A stretch of 64,000 bases of DNA from Herbaspirillum rhizosphaerae_A (GCF_046025915.1 NZ_JAQQFR010000006.1:124001-188000), one strand, 5' to 3'; shown: positions 1 through 8,463, counted from the stretch's first letter. Numbers and translations: made by a program. Notes: generated from the sequence alone by a model not told the origin.

Positions 1-1113
1 GCCGGTGGTGTCGACGTCTACACCATTCATCAGCCAATCGGCGTGGGCGCAGGTATCACCGCGTTCAACTTCCCGGTGATGCTGCCTTGCTTCATGTTCC
101 CGATCTCGGTTGCCTGCGGCAATACCTTCGTGCTGAAACCATCCGAACAGGATCCGACATCATCGCTGTTCCTGGTCGAACTGGCCAACAAGGCCGGTCT
201 GCCACCAGGCGTGCTGAACGTCGTGCATGGCGGCCCTGACGTTGCCAACATGATCTGTGACCATCCCGATATCAAGGCCGTGTCCTTCATCGGTTCGACC
301 CATGTCGGTACGCACGTTTATCGTCGTGCCAGCGAAGCAGGCAAGCGCGCGCAATGCATGATGGGTGCAAAGAACCACTGTATCGTGCTGCCTGATGCAC
401 CGAAGGATCAAGCCATCAACAACTTGCTCGGCGCAGCATTCGGTGCAGCGGGTCAGCGTTGCATGGCCAACTCCGTGGTGGTGCTGGTCGGTAAGACCAA
501 AGAATGGATTCCGGAAATCGTCGAGCGTTCCAAGGCCATGAAGGTCGGTCCAGGCAGTGATCGCAAGGCCGATGTCGGCCCGCTGGTTTCCAAAGCCGCG
601 AAAGAGCGCGTCGAACGTCTGATCGGCATCGGCGTGGAGCAGGGCGCCAAGCTGCTGCTGGATGGTCGCAATTGCAAGGTCGCCGGTAATGAAGCAGGCA
701 ACTTTGTCGGTCCGACTGTCTTCACTGGCGTCAAGGCAGGCATGGACATTTACGAACAGGAAATCTTCGGACCAGCGATGTGCATCGTCGAAGTCGAAAC
801 CCTGGACGAAGCGATCGCCTTCATCAACGCCAATCCGAACGGCAACGGTACTTCGATCTTCACATCGTCGGGCTGGGCTGCACGCAAGTTCCAGAACGAA
901 ATCGACGTCGGTCAGGTCGGCATCAACGTGCCGATTCCAGTACCTGTCGCGTATTTCAGCTTCACCGGTTCGCGCGCTTCCAAGCTCGGCGATCTGGGCC
1001 CGAACGGCAAACAAGCCGTGCTGTTCTGGACGCAAACCAAGACCGTGACAGCGCGCTGGTATGCGCCGGATGAAGAAGCCGGTCAGGTCAATACCACGAT
1101 TTCGCTGAAGTAA
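1..1113 (+). CDS. mmsA: Methylmalonate-semialdehyde dehydrogenase (CoA-acylating), 5' truncated by window edge
   Basis: The reading frame is open from base 1, so the N-terminus lies outside the window. The enzyme converts methylmalonate semialdehyde (and malonate semialdehyde) with NAD+ and CoA to propionyl-CoA (acetyl-CoA) and CO2, the last step of valine catabolism. The sequence shows the aldehyde dehydrogenase fold, with an NFPVMLPCFMFP segment near the start and the catalytic cysteine in GQRCMA (codon at 460-462). The C-terminal FTGSRASKLGDLGPNGK stretch is typical of the MmsA class. It is followed after 32 bp by mmsB, which supports the pathway assignment. Identity is secure; only the missing upstream part limits the call. 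Confidence 0.95.
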   Translation, partial: AGGVDVYTIHQPIGVGAGITAFNFPVMLPCFMFPISVACGNTFVLKPSEQDPTSSLFLVELANKAGLPPGVLNVVHGGPDVANMICDHPDIKAVSFIGSTHVGTHVYRRASEAGKRAQCMMGAKNHCIVLPDAPKDQAINNLLGAAFGAAGQRCMANSVVVLVGKTKEWIPEIVERSKAMKVGPGSDRKADVGPLVSKAAKERVERLIGIGVEQGAKLLLDGRNCKVAGNEAGNFVGPTVFTGVKAGMDIYEQEIFGPAMCIVEVETLDEAIAFINANPNGNGTSIFTSSGWAARKFQNEIDVGQVGINVPIPVPVAYFSFTGSRASKLGDLGPNGKQAVLFWTQTKTVTARWYAPDEEAGQVNTTISLK

Positions 1114-1145
1114 TCCGCATCCACTCAGAGAAAAAGGAGAACAAC

Positions 1146-2039
1146 ATGAGCGCCGATATCGCTTTCATTGGTCTGGGTAACATGGGTTTGCCGATGGCGC
1201 AAAATCTCGTCAAGGCGGGATATTCGGTTAGCGGCCACGACCTCGTCAAAGCCAGTGTCGACAAACTGGTCGAAACCGGTGGCGTGACCGAAGCCGATGC
1301 CATGGCTGCGGTCACCAAAGCCAAGGTGGTGATTACCATGCTGCCGGCGAGCAAGCATGTGGAATCCATCTATCTCGGCGACAAGGGTATCCTGGCCAAC
1401 ATCAAGCCGGGCACCTTGCTGATCGACTGCTCGACCATCGCACCGGAAAGCGCCCGCAAGGTCGCCGCCGCAGCGCTTGAGAAGGGCTTCACCATGCTGG
1501 ATGCGCCGGTCTCCGGTGGCACCGGCGGCGCAACGGCGGGCACGCTGACCTTCATGGTCGGCGGCACCGACGACGGCTTCGGTCTCGCCAGGCCTTATCT
1601 GGAAAAGATGGGCAAGGCGATCTATCACGCAGGCGGCAGCGGCAGCGGCCAGACCGTCAAGGTCTGCAACAATATGCTGCTGGGCATCCTGATGATCGGC
1701 ACCTCGGAAGCAATTCGTCTCGGCATCGCTAACGGCATGGACCCCAAAGTCCTGTCGGAAGTGATGTCCAAGAGCTCTGGCCGCAACTGGACGCTGGAGG
1801 TCTATAACCCTTGCCCCGGCGTGATGGAAACGGCGCCGGCGTCGAAGGGCTATGCCGGAGGTTTCGGCGTCGACCTGATGCTGAAGGATCTGGGGTTGGC
1901 GGTAGAGAACGCACTGGCTACGGGCAGCAGCGTGCCGATGGGTTCGCTGGCGCGCAACCTCTACGACATCCACAGCAAATCAGGTGCGGGCGGCTTGGAT
2001 TTTTCCAGCGTGTTCAACATGCTGGCGAAGGCGAAGTAG
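1146..2039 (+). CDS. mmsB: 3-hydroxyisobutyrate dehydrogenase
   Basis: 297 residues, the usual length. It oxidises 3-hydroxyisobutyrate to methylmalonate semialdehyde with NAD+ in valine degradation, feeding the MmsA product encoded just upstream. The N-terminal Rossmann motif GLGNMG (about residues 9-14) is visible. So are the substrate-loop signature DAPVSGGTGGA (about 120-130) and the catalytic lysine in GQTVKVCNNML (about 172). A clear AAGGAGA ribosome site precedes the ATG. It shares an operon with mmsA and ends before two consecutive terminator hairpins. The family also includes threonate and tartronate semialdehyde reductases, but the mmsA neighbour favours this function. Confidence 0.94.
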   Translation: MSADIAFIGLGNMGLPMAQNLVKAGYSVSGHDLVKASVDKLVETGGVTEADAMAAVTKAKVVITMLPASKHVESIYLGDKGILANIKPGTLLIDCSTIAPESARKVAAAALEKGFTMLDAPVSGGTGGATAGTLTFMVGGTDDGFGLARPYLEKMGKAIYHAGGSGSGQTVKVCNNMLLGILMIGTSEAIRLGIANGMDPKVLSEVMSKSSGRNWTLEVYNPCPGVMETAPASKGYAGGFGVDLMLKDLGLAVENALATGSSVPMGSLARNLYDIHSKSGAGGLDFSSVFNMLAKAK

Positions 2040-2127
2040 CAGGGAGTTGTAGTTGGTAGTTGCTGTTTAGCTGCGCGCCGTGGCGGGGGAGTCGACACGG
2101 TTGCGCGGTCTCCGTTGGTATCATCTG

Positions 2128-2162
2128 GCGCGGATGTCCTTAGTGATATCCGCGCTTTTTTT
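2128..2162 (+). terminator. Terminator after mmsB
   Basis: An 8-bp stem (GCGCGGAT at 2128-2135 paired with ATCCGCGC at 2148-2155) is followed by a run of seven T. It ends the mmsAB transcript. Confidence 0.8.
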
Positions 2163-2190
2163 GTACATATAGATGGTGTGCGCAGAAAAG

Positions 2191-2220
2191 AAAAACGGCG
2201 TCATTGCGGACGCCGTTTTT
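2191..2220. terminator. Bidirectional terminator between mmsB and denD
   Basis: A perfect 12-bp stem pairs AAAAACGGCGTC (2191-2202) with GACGCCGTTTTT (2209-2220) around a 6-base loop. A tracts and T tracts flank both sides, so it can stop transcription from both convergent genes. Confidence 0.85.
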
Positions 2221-2243
2221 TCTTGGAAAATGAATGTGGAAAA

Positions 2244-3218
2244 TTACTTCTTCACTTCATCTTCAATATGCGCTTTCACGATGCTGGCGAAGTCGCTGTC
2301 GGCGGTGAAGCCCAATGCCTTTGCGCGTTTCGCTTCAAAGTTGCCAGGCCAGGAGTTGACAATGCGCTTGATGGCTTCGTCTTCTTTCCATTCGATCAGC
2401 TTGACCACGTCGGCACCGGCGACTTGTTCCAGTGCATCGACCATCTGACGCACGCTGACCGACAAGCCGTCGATGCTGAGGAAGCGTGCCAGGCCCAGAT
2501 CGGCGCCGTTGATTTCGTGACCATGGATCAGGTTATCGATTGCTTTGCGTGGCGACATCAACCACATGCGCGTGTCAGGGCTGACCGGGCACACCGAAGG
2601 CTGACCGTTCAGCGGTTCGCGGATGATGCCGCTGGCGAAGCTCGATGCCGCCTTGTTCGGTGCGCCGGGACGCACGGAAATAGTCGGCATGCGCAGCGCG
2701 CGGCCGTCGATAAAGCCTTTGCGGCTGTAATCATTGACCAGCAATTCGCCCATGACCTTTTGCGCGCCGTAGGAGCTTTGCGGCATCAGCAGGGCGTTGT
2801 CCGGAACTTGTGCCGGTAGTTCGCCCCCGAACACAGCGACTGAGCTGGTGAACACCAGACGCGGTTTTGTGCCGAGCGCGCGGGCGCGTTCCAGGATGAT
2901 GCGGGTGGCGTCGAAGTTGATCTTCATGCCGAGTTCGAAATCGGCTTCGGCGTGGCCGCTGACGATGGCTGCCAGATGGAAGATCGACTGCGTGTCCTTG
3001 TTGATGACGCGCTCGATCACGGCGGCATCGGCGATATCACCGACCACAGACTCAATGCGCGCATCGTCGAAACCTTGTGCAGCGACCACGTCGAGCAGGG
3101 TGATGCGGCTGATGGTTTGCTGCTTGCCGTCGCTGCCGGTCAGTTGACCGCGCTTGAGCAATTGACGCGCCAGACGGCTACCCAGAAATCCAGCGCCGCC
3201 GGTAATAACGATATGCAT
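2244..3218 (-). CDS. denD: NAD-dependent epimerase/dehydratase family protein, D-erythronate dehydrogenase type
   Basis: 324 residues with an extended-SDR fold. The N-terminal nucleotide site is GGAGFLG (residues 7-13) and the catalytic YxxxK lies in SSYGAQKVMGE. The overall pattern, including FTSSVAVFGG and RAL(R)MPTISVRPG-like segments, matches the DenD family, which oxidises D-erythronate to 2-oxo-tetronate. It is divergent from a FadR-type GntR regulator with a palindromic operator between them. The other catabolic genes of the erythronate pathway (kinase, isomerase, Class II aldolase) are not adjacent, so substrate specificity is inferred from family resemblance only. A related sugar-acid dehydrogenase remains possible. 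Confidence 0.75.
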   Translation of the reverse strand: MHIVITGGAGFLGSRLARQLLKRGQLTGSDGKQQTISRITLLDVVAAQGFDDARIESVVGDIADAAVIERVINKDTQSIFHLAAIVSGHAEADFELGMKINFDATRIILERARALGTKPRLVFTSSVAVFGGELPAQVPDNALLMPQSSYGAQKVMGELLVNDYSRKGFIDGRALRMPTISVRPGAPNKAASSFASGIIREPLNGQPSVCPVSPDTRMWLMSPRKAIDNLIHGHEINGADLGLARFLSIDGLSVSVRQMVDALEQVAGADVVKLIEWKEDEAIKRIVNSWPGNFEAKRAKALGFTADSDFASIVKAHIEDEVKK

Positions 3219-3292
3219 GTGATGTTCTCCTGAAACCCGCTCATGGTCCTGCAGGAAGGCCCTGAACGGTTTTGTTAGTTAAGTGAAATCTT

Positions 3293-3311
3293 AAAGTTGT
3301 CATACAACTTT
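3293..3311. promoter_or_regulatory. Predicted GntR/FadR-type operator
   Basis: A perfect palindrome has arms AAAGTTGT and ACAACTTT around CAT. Its core TTGTCATACAA fits the TNGTNNNACNA pattern of FadR-subfamily operators. It lies 75 bp upstream of denD and 28 bp upstream of the regulator, so it probably controls both divergent genes. Confidence 0.75.
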
Positions 3312-3339
3312 GCGGTCAGTGTAAAAAGAAAGCGGTATC

Positions 3340-4164
3340 ATGTCAATCAACATGAAAAATACTCAGCTCTCAAAAACTAATCTCAACATGCCGCTGCCCA
3401 CCAGTCTGGTTTCGGCCAAGGGTACGCTGGCCGACCGCGTTACCACGACCTTGTACGACCAGATCCGTCAGGGCGATTTTGCGCCCGGCGAGCGCATGCC
3501 GTCGGAGAATGAGTTGACCGAGCGTTTTCAGGTTAGCCGTACTGTGATTCGCGAAGCCATCTCGCGGCTCAAATCGGAAGGGCTGGTCGGGTCGCGCAGA
3601 GGCAGCGGCACTGTCGTTCTGGCGCCAAACAACGCCACGCCGTTTCGCCTCGATATCGATGTACAGGACTCGATTCAGGCGGTGTTGCGCGTGATTGAGT
3701 TGCGGCGCGGCGTGGAGGGCGAGATGGCCGCGCTGGCGGCTCAGCGGCGCACCAAGGCGCAGAACCTGCGCATTCAGCAGGCGCTGAAGAGCATCGACAA
3801 AGCGGTGCACGAGGGCAGGGATGGCGTGCAGGAAGATTTCGCTTTCCATGCGGCTATATCCGAGGCGGCGCACAATCCGCTCTATACCTCGTTGCTGGAA
3901 TTTCTGAGCCAGTTTTTGCAGGCGGCGATCCGCGTGGCGCGTATCAACGAAGCGCGGCGCGAAGATTTTCGGCAGCAGGTGCGTGATGAGCATGCCGTAA
4001 TTGCGCAGGCCATTACTGATGGCGATGCCGATGCGGCGCGTGCGGCGGCATTGCGGCACATGGAGAATTCAGCAGTACGCATTCATGCTGCTGACAAGGA
4101 GTTCTGGGCCAGCGAAGGCGGCAAGGCCGCCCGCCATCTGGCGCAGGTAAAAGGGCTGGAATAG
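3340..4164 (+). CDS. GntR family transcriptional regulator, FadR subfamily (FCD domain)
   Basis: 274 residues. The N-terminal winged HTH (about 31-95) contains the family signature PSENELTERFQVSRTVIREA. The C-terminal all-helical FCD ligand domain (about 115-240) carries the metal/ligand histidine pattern, with DFAFHAAISEAAHNPL in the middle. Such regulators sense sugar acids or carboxylates and repress the neighbouring catabolic gene. It is divergent from denD with the operator at 3293-3311 between them, so it probably represses denD and itself. The start at 3340 has a weak ribosome site. In-frame ATGs at 3352 and 3388 are alternatives. Confidence 0.88.
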   Translation: MSINMKNTQLSKTNLNMPLPTSLVSAKGTLADRVTTTLYDQIRQGDFAPGERMPSENELTERFQVSRTVIREAISRLKSEGLVGSRRGSGTVVLAPNNATPFRLDIDVQDSIQAVLRVIELRRGVEGEMAALAAQRRTKAQNLRIQQALKSIDKAVHEGRDGVQEDFAFHAAISEAAHNPLYTSLLEFLSQFLQAAIRVARINEARREDFRQQVRDEHAVIAQAITDGDADAARAAALRHMENSAVRIHAADKEFWASEGGKAARHLAQVKGLE

Positions 4165-4170
4165 ATTGCA

Positions 4171-4197
4171 GGCAGATGCAGGTTGATCTGCCTTTTT
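4171..4197 (+). terminator. Terminator after the GntR gene
   Basis: Stem GGCAGAT (4171-4177) pairs with ATCTGCC (4186-4192) and is followed by TTTTT. It lies between two convergent genes. Confidence 0.7.
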
Positions 4198-4217
4198 GCC
4201 TTATTTGGTTTTCCGAC

Positions 4218-4766
4218 TCATGCCATGCCCGGTGCCGAAAGATGCGCCACTTCAAAACTTTTCCCTTGGTGGGAAGATACCGGTGCCACATGCCACAGCG
4301 ATATCCTCATTAATTTCCACGCATTGGTGTCCAGCCCGAGAAAGACGGAGTGCAGACCATGTTCATGCGTCATCGCTTCGGCATCGGTCGCTTGCAACTC
4401 GCACAGTTGCGCCAGATCGACGTCTTCAGGGATATCAATGAATTGCTGAATCGCCAGTACCGGCGTTTGCGTCGCCGCCTGTCCTTTGAAGAAGGCGATC
4501 TTGTTCCAGCGCTGTACGACCGGGCGGCCATACTTGGCAATCACCGCGCGAAAGGCATCCGACAGCAGGAAGTCGCTCATGCCACTTAATTCATTCCAGA
4601 TATAGAACGGCGTGTAGCGCGCCGGACTTCCATCGATGGCGTCCGCGACCAAAAAGGCTTTTGTATAGAGTCCCGGAAGCTGATCAAATCGGCTGCCGAT
4701 TTCTTTGACGCGTTGCCTGACGGCTTCCGCATCGGTAACGTCAAATCCGTATTGCATGGCGAACAT
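4218..4766 (-). CDS. DUF4865 family protein
   Basis: 182 residues from the ATG at 4766, chosen because AGGAGA lies just upstream. A longer reading to 4808 adds a His-rich, unlikely leader. The protein begins MFAMQYGFDVTDAEAVRQRV and looks like a soluble ferredoxin-like/monooxygenase-type fold, matching DUF4865, whose function is unknown. The central FYIWNELSGMSDFL segment is characteristic. Its promoter carries a 22-bp element that is nearly identical to one upstream of the following MarR gene, so the two genes appear co-regulated. No signal peptide or membrane segment is seen. Confidence 0.75.
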   Translation of the reverse strand: MFAMQYGFDVTDAEAVRQRVKEIGSRFDQLPGLYTKAFLVADAIDGSPARYTPFYIWNELSGMSDFLLSDAFRAVIAKYGRPVVQRWNKIAFFKGQAATQTPVLAIQQFIDIPEDVDLAQLCELQATDAEAMTHEHGLHSVFLGLDTNAWKLMRISLWHVAPVSSHQGKSFEVAHLSAPGMA

Positions 4767-4856
4767 GGTTTTCTCCTGGTGTTGAAAATGGAAGTGGGGG
4801 TGAATCAAATGGGTCTTTGCCGATGGGCTGTGGTACGCGTATTTGTTGGGCGCAAG

Positions 4857-4878
4857 TAATTAGCAATGCAACTATATT
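4857..4878. promoter_or_regulatory. Predicted MarR operator, copy 1 (DUF4865 promoter)
   Basis: The 22-bp element TAATT-A-GCAATGCAACTATATT is shared with 5351-5372, differing at one base. It lies about 90 bp upstream of the DUF4865 start codon. On the minus strand it contains TATAGT, which could overlap the -10 hexamer. Confidence 0.65.
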
Positions 4879-4913
4879 GGCTAAAAAATAGGCGCCGGCA
4901 TAAGGAGTAAAAA

Positions 4914-5330
4914 TCACTCCAGCGCAGCGCGCACATCTCTGATTTTCAGGACTGCATCGGCAAATTCTTCCTTGCCCAGAATCTTTCTTATCTTCTCTGC
5001 TGCGCCGCCTGCAGAAGCATTCAATGGCACTTTGATTTCTGTGCCGGCAGCAGTCGGATAAACCGATATCTCCCGGCCATCTCCTTCTGTACGACGGCGT
5101 TCAAGGAGGCCTTTTTGTTCCAGCGTGTCTAAGGCGCGCGTGGTGGTCGAGCGTGCGATGGCAAGCTCTGCCGCCAATTCGCTCTGCAGCATCCCGGGCC
5201 TGTCGATAATGGCCCTGAGCATGAAGCCCTGCGGTGCAGTCAGGCCAAACGGCGCGAAGGCTTCCGCCCACTCACGCTCAAGCCGGCGGGACAATGCTGC
5301 GGTATTGAAATAGAGGCAGTGATCAAACAT
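4914..5330 (-). CDS. MarR family transcriptional regulator
   Basis: 138 residues with the winged-helix MarR fold. The recognition region reads LQSELAAELAIARSTTTRALDTLEQKGLLERRR (about residues 49-81), followed by a wing and the C-terminal dimerisation helix. It lies upstream of the DUF4865 gene in the same direction. The same 22-bp sequence stands before each gene, so autorepression plus control of the DUF4865 gene is likely. The ligand is unknown. Cys5 lies near the N-terminus, but no clear redox-sensing cysteine pair is seen. Confidence 0.85.
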   Translation of the reverse strand: MFDHCLYFNTAALSRRLEREWAEAFAPFGLTAPQGFMLRAIIDRPGMLQSELAAELAIARSTTTRALDTLEQKGLLERRRTEGDGREISVYPTAAGTEIKVPLNASAGGAAEKIRKILGKEEFADAVLKIRDVRAALE

Positions 5331-5350
5331 GAATCAACGATACGGCAATT

Positions 5351-5372
5351 TAATTCGCAATGCAACTATATT
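5351..5372. promoter_or_regulatory. Predicted MarR operator, copy 2 (MarR promoter)
   Basis: The 22-bp element TAATT-C-GCAATGCAACTATATT lies 20 bp upstream of the MarR start codon and is identical to 4857-4878 except for one base. Position and repetition suggest autoregulation. Confidence 0.65.
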
Positions 5373-5481
5373 TTTATTAGATGTATTCTGTAGTGCAGTG
5401 CCAGGTAACGTCGGGGGAAGGGGCGGATGGAAAACGGCAGGGAGGAGGGGATTCTGATATTTGGGCGAATGTCCGAGAAAT

Positions 5482-5511
5482 AAAAAACGCCGCGAAGAAC
5501 GCGGCGTTTTT
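5482..5511 (-). terminator. Terminator after efp
   Basis: A 7-bp GC stem (CGCCGCG at 5488-5494 with CGCGGCG at 5500-5506) is extended by A6 and T5 tracts on the two sides. It follows the efp stop codon on the minus strand. Confidence 0.8.
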
Positions 5512-5535
5512 ATATGCACTTCTGAATAACTAGAA

Positions 5536-6111
5536 TCAGTTACGAACAACCTTCTTGTATTCGTTGGTGCGTGTGTCGATTTCGATCTGGTCATCCTGGC
5601 TGACGAACAGCGGAACCATCACGACGATCTGATTTGCTTCGATCGCGTTTTCGATCTTGGCTTCCTTCAGGACGTTGCCCGAAGTGTTGCCCTTGACTGC
5701 CGGTTCCGAGTAGATAACCTGACGAACGATAGTTGTCGGCAGTTCGACCGAGATTGCCTTGCCGTCATAGAAGACCGCTTCGCATGTCATGCCGTCCTTC
5801 AGGTAACCCAGTGCGTCGCCCAGGTTTTCGCCTTCGATTTCGTACTGGTTGTATTCGGAATCCATGAACACGTACAGCGGATCAGCGAAGTAGGAGTAAG
5901 TCACTTCCTTCTTGTCCAGCACGACCACTTCGAACTTGTCGTCGCCGCGGAAAACGTTTTCTTGTGGGCTGTTGGTCAGCAGGTTCTTCATCTTCCACTT
6001 GTAAGTGAAACCAGTGCGGCTCGAACCGTTGACGTCAGAGCGCAGGACGATCATTGGCTTGCTATCAACCATAATGATGTTGCCGACGCGAATTTCTTTT
6101 GCAAATTTCAT
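5536..6111 (-). CDS. efp: Elongation factor P
   Basis: 191 residues (usual about 185-190), with the three beta-barrel domains of EF-P. It relieves ribosome stalling at polyproline stretches. The residue at the tip of domain I is Arg32 (NGSSR-TG context). This is the arginine that is rhamnosylated in the EarP-dependent EF-P subclass, in place of the beta-lysylated lysine of enterobacteria. The cognate transferase gene earP lies immediately upstream on the same strand with a 144-bp gap, which fits this exactly. The domain III signature EIDTRTNEYKKV closes the protein. Confidence 0.97.
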   Translation of the reverse strand: MKFAKEIRVGNIIMVDSKPMIVLRSDVNGSSRTGFTYKWKMKNLLTNSPQENVFRGDDKFEVVVLDKKEVTYSYFADPLYVFMDSEYNQYEIEGENLGDALGYLKDGMTCEAVFYDGKAISVELPTTIVRQVIYSEPAVKGNTSGNVLKEAKIENAIEANQIVVMVPLFVSQDDQIEIDTRTNEYKKVVRN

Positions 6112-6255
6112 AGCGAATATACGTAAAAAGTAGGTTGCGTAAAAATCTTCTGTAGCCTACTGGCAAAAAAACACCGCAAGCCCACGTACGATTAAATTGT
6201 TAATGCATTGATGCTTAAAAATTAGCCCTATATTTTAACCTAATTTTCTGGCGCT

Positions 6256-7443
6256 TCAGACTCTCGGTGGAACTGTTTCTACAAACTTCAGCAAATTCGT
6301 CGCCAAATCGCCGTTTGCCAGCAACACCTGCTCCCAATCCGTGGACAGGCTGGCAATGTTTGGCAGGTCAGCTTCCAGGTTGTGCCACAGCGCAGCGACG
6401 TTGACCGCTTCTGCCGCAGCGCCATTCCATGCCAATGCCAGTGCGGTCAGGCTCTCTGTTGCCGCCGTGCAGGTTTTCAGGAAAGCCTTCAGTTTGACGT
6501 GATGCAGGTTCTCGTCTTGTGGATAGATATGCCAGATAAAAGGCTTTGCGGCCCATTGCGCGCGGACGAAGGAGTCTTCGCCGCGTACAAAATTGACGTC
6601 GCAGGCCCATAGCAATTTGTCGTAGTCGGGTTGCGGCACAAAGGGAATGACGCGCACGGTCAATCTACCGCGCGTGGCATGCGCACCCGCAGTCACGGGC
6701 TGGCCGAGAAAGTCCGTCACGGCATCACCGCCGACGCCTTCCGGCACCAGGCACAAAACGTCCCGCTCGCTTGTGTTCGCTTGCCACGCCGCAAACAAGT
6801 CCGAGATAGGTGCTTGCGGATAGCAGAAAAGCGACATCTTGAGCGCGGCCATTTCTGTGACGGTCACGCCGAGCCGCGCAAGAAAATCGGCAGCAGCGAC
6901 AGGATCAGCCAGAAAAGCTTCACGTTCTGCAATCAGGTCCGATTCCACTTGCAGGCCGCCGGTGCGCTTGTTGAAACCGGGAAAGAAGAAGTACTTCGTC
7001 AGCGGCAATTGCGGATGTGGCGAAGGCAGCATATGGCAGCCTTCCACCCAGGTTTCGGCCGTCAAGCCTTCCAGATTCAGCCACGCCGGACGCGGAGTGC
7101 ATTCGGACATCGCCTTGATGTAGCCAGGCGGGATATCACAGGCGAAGAATTCAATAACGATGTCGGCAACGTCGTCGGCGGCAAAGACGCCATGTTGATC
7201 GCGCCAGTGTCGCACGGTGATGCCCAGTACATTTTGCACATCGGCATTGCTGTCGACGTCGGGGCAGATCCGCTTGAAGCTCGCCAGATCGTCAACCCAC
7301 AAAGTGACGGCAACGCCATGTTCGTGCGCCAGTTGCCGCGACAGCCGCCAGCAGATGCCAATGTCGCCGAAGTTGTCGACCACCTTGCAGAAGATGGCGA
7401 ACGAGATGTCGAGAGACGACTGCGAGGATATTTTCGAATGCAT
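6256..7443 (-). CDS. earP: EF-P arginine rhamnosyltransferase EarP
   Basis: About 395 residues, a GT104-type enzyme that transfers rhamnose from dTDP-beta-L-rhamnose to Arg32 of EF-P. The N-terminal VVDNFGDIGICWRL segment holds the catalytic aspartates. The C-terminal RGEDSFVRAQWAAKPF motif is the conserved nucleotide-sugar site, followed by WHIYPQ. The start at 7443 was chosen because EarP proteins begin shortly before the DIFCxVVDN strand. A TTG start at 7476 would add eleven residues. The gene sits directly upstream of efp in the same orientation, as in most EarP-carrying bacteria. Confidence 0.95.
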   Translation of the reverse strand: MHSKISSQSSLDISFAIFCKVVDNFGDIGICWRLSRQLAHEHGVAVTLWVDDLASFKRICPDVDSNADVQNVLGITVRHWRDQHGVFAADDVADIVIEFFACDIPPGYIKAMSECTPRPAWLNLEGLTAETWVEGCHMLPSPHPQLPLTKYFFFPGFNKRTGGLQVESDLIAEREAFLADPVAAADFLARLGVTVTEMAALKMSLFCYPQAPISDLFAAWQANTSERDVLCLVPEGVGGDAVTDFLGQPVTAGAHATRGRLTVRVIPFVPQPDYDKLLWACDVNFVRGEDSFVRAQWAAKPFIWHIYPQDENLHHVKLKAFLKTCTAATESLTALALAWNGAAAEAVNVAALWHNLEADLPNIASLSTDWEQVLLANGDLATNLLKFVETVPPRV

Positions 7444-7581
7444 TTCTGGAGTGTTCGGTATGCGGATGGCAGGCAATAGTCGGCATTTTTTCGACCGTTA
7501 TCGTGCAGCCACGCATGATACAGGGGATTCGCGGCGTCGAGCGAGGGCTTGTACATGCGGGCGCACACTGGCCGTAGGCGT

Positions 7582-8373
7582 TCATGACGCGAGGAATCCT
7601 CCATCCGCGGCCAGCACATGACCGACAACATAAGATGCTGCATCCGATAGTAGCCAGAGCACGGCTTCGGCGACTTCCTCAGGTTGTCCCATGCGTTTGA
7701 GTGGCAAGCCCGCCGCCACTGCGGACATGTCGGCAATGCCTGATGCCAGCATCATGTCGGTGACTACCCGGCCCGGAGCAATCGCGTTGATGCGGATGCC
7801 TTGGGGTGCGTATTCCATGGCTGCCGATTTCATCAGAGAGATGGTGGCGGCCTTGGAGGCGGAGTAGAGCGCCAGTCCGGGATTGGGATTGCGTACACCG
7901 CTGACAGACGTGTTGATGACGATGCTGCCGTTGCCGCGCGCCAGCATGGGCGGCAATTGATATTTCATGCACAAAAATACGGCACGGACGTTGGCGTCGA
8001 AGACGGCGTCGTAAATGCCGGATTCCTGTGCGTGCAGAGATGCGCGCCGTTCCTGGCGGCCGGCGTTGTTGAAGGCCGCATCCAGGCGTCCGAAGCGTGT
8101 CAGGACAGTGTCGATCAGCCGCTGGACGTCGTTTTCCTGTGTCACGTCGGTTTGTACGTAGCAGCTCTGTGCGCCGGCGGCGAGGCATTCGGCGGCTACG
8201 GCTTCTCCCTCTGATTGACGCCGGCCTGCAATCACCACGGCGCTTGCCCCCGCCTGCGCCATGCGAATCGCTGCGGCACGGCCGATGCCGCTACCGCCGC
8301 CTGTCACCAGAACAACCTTCCCGGCCATGTTGTGCGGACTGGCGTTGGATTCCTTTTTCGGCATCGTTTCCAT
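7582..8373 (-). CDS. SDR family NAD(P)-dependent oxidoreductase
   Basis: 263 residues. The classical short-chain dehydrogenase signatures are present: cofactor site TGGGSGIG (about 24-31), NNAG in the middle, a catalytic Ser in NTSVSG, and YSASKAA with the catalytic Tyr/Lys. The C-terminus has the usual PGRV and EEVAEAVLWLLSD segments. The start at 8373 follows AGGAGAAACC. An upstream reading would run into the operator at 8422-8444. It is divergent from a MarR-GNAT regulator and probably controlled by it. The substrate is unknown. The family includes alcohol, sugar and acyl-ACP dehydrogenases. Confidence 0.9.
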   Translation of the reverse strand: METMPKKESNASPHNMAGKVVLVTGGGSGIGRAAAIRMAQAGASAVVIAGRRQSEGEAVAAECLAAGAQSCYVQTDVTQENDVQRLIDTVLTRFGRLDAAFNNAGRQERRASLHAQESGIYDAVFDANVRAVFLCMKYQLPPMLARGNGSIVINTSVSGVRNPNPGLALYSASKAATISLMKSAAMEYAPQGIRINAIAPGRVVTDMMLASGIADMSAVAAGLPLKRMGQPEEVAEAVLWLLSDAASYVVGHVLAADGGFLAS

Positions 8374-8421
8374 GTGGTTTCTCCTGATGAGAGGCATTTC
8401 TAGCGTGATGATTTTTGGATT

Positions 8422-8444
8422 TATAGTTGTATAATACAACTATA
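8422..8444. promoter_or_regulatory. Perfect palindromic MarR-type operator between SDR and MarR-GNAT genes
   Basis: The arms TATAGTTGTA (8422-8431) and TACAACTATA (8435-8444) flank TAA, forming a 23-bp perfect palindrome. It lies 49 bp before the SDR start and about 20 bp before the regulator start, as expected for repression of both. Its half site CAACTATA also occurs in the elements at 4857 and 5351. Confidence 0.8.
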
Positions 8445-8463
8445 TTGAAAAGGAATGGAAAAC

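Noticed and set aside
160..1035. A long open frame on the strand opposite mmsA (about 290 codons)
   Set aside because: It is the antisense shadow of a GC-rich gene, has no ribosome site and no recognisable family, while the plus-strand gene is certain.
1125..1973. Open frame of about 280 codons opposite mmsB
   Set aside because: Arg/His-rich shadow of mmsB with no conserved domain.
6631..7479. Open frame of about 280 codons opposite earP
   Set aside because: No known motif, while EarP signatures on the minus strand are complete.
7077..7736. A 219-codon frame spanning the end of the SDR gene and the start of earP
   Set aside because: It crosses two well-supported genes in another frame and is Arg/Ser/Pro-rich without motif.
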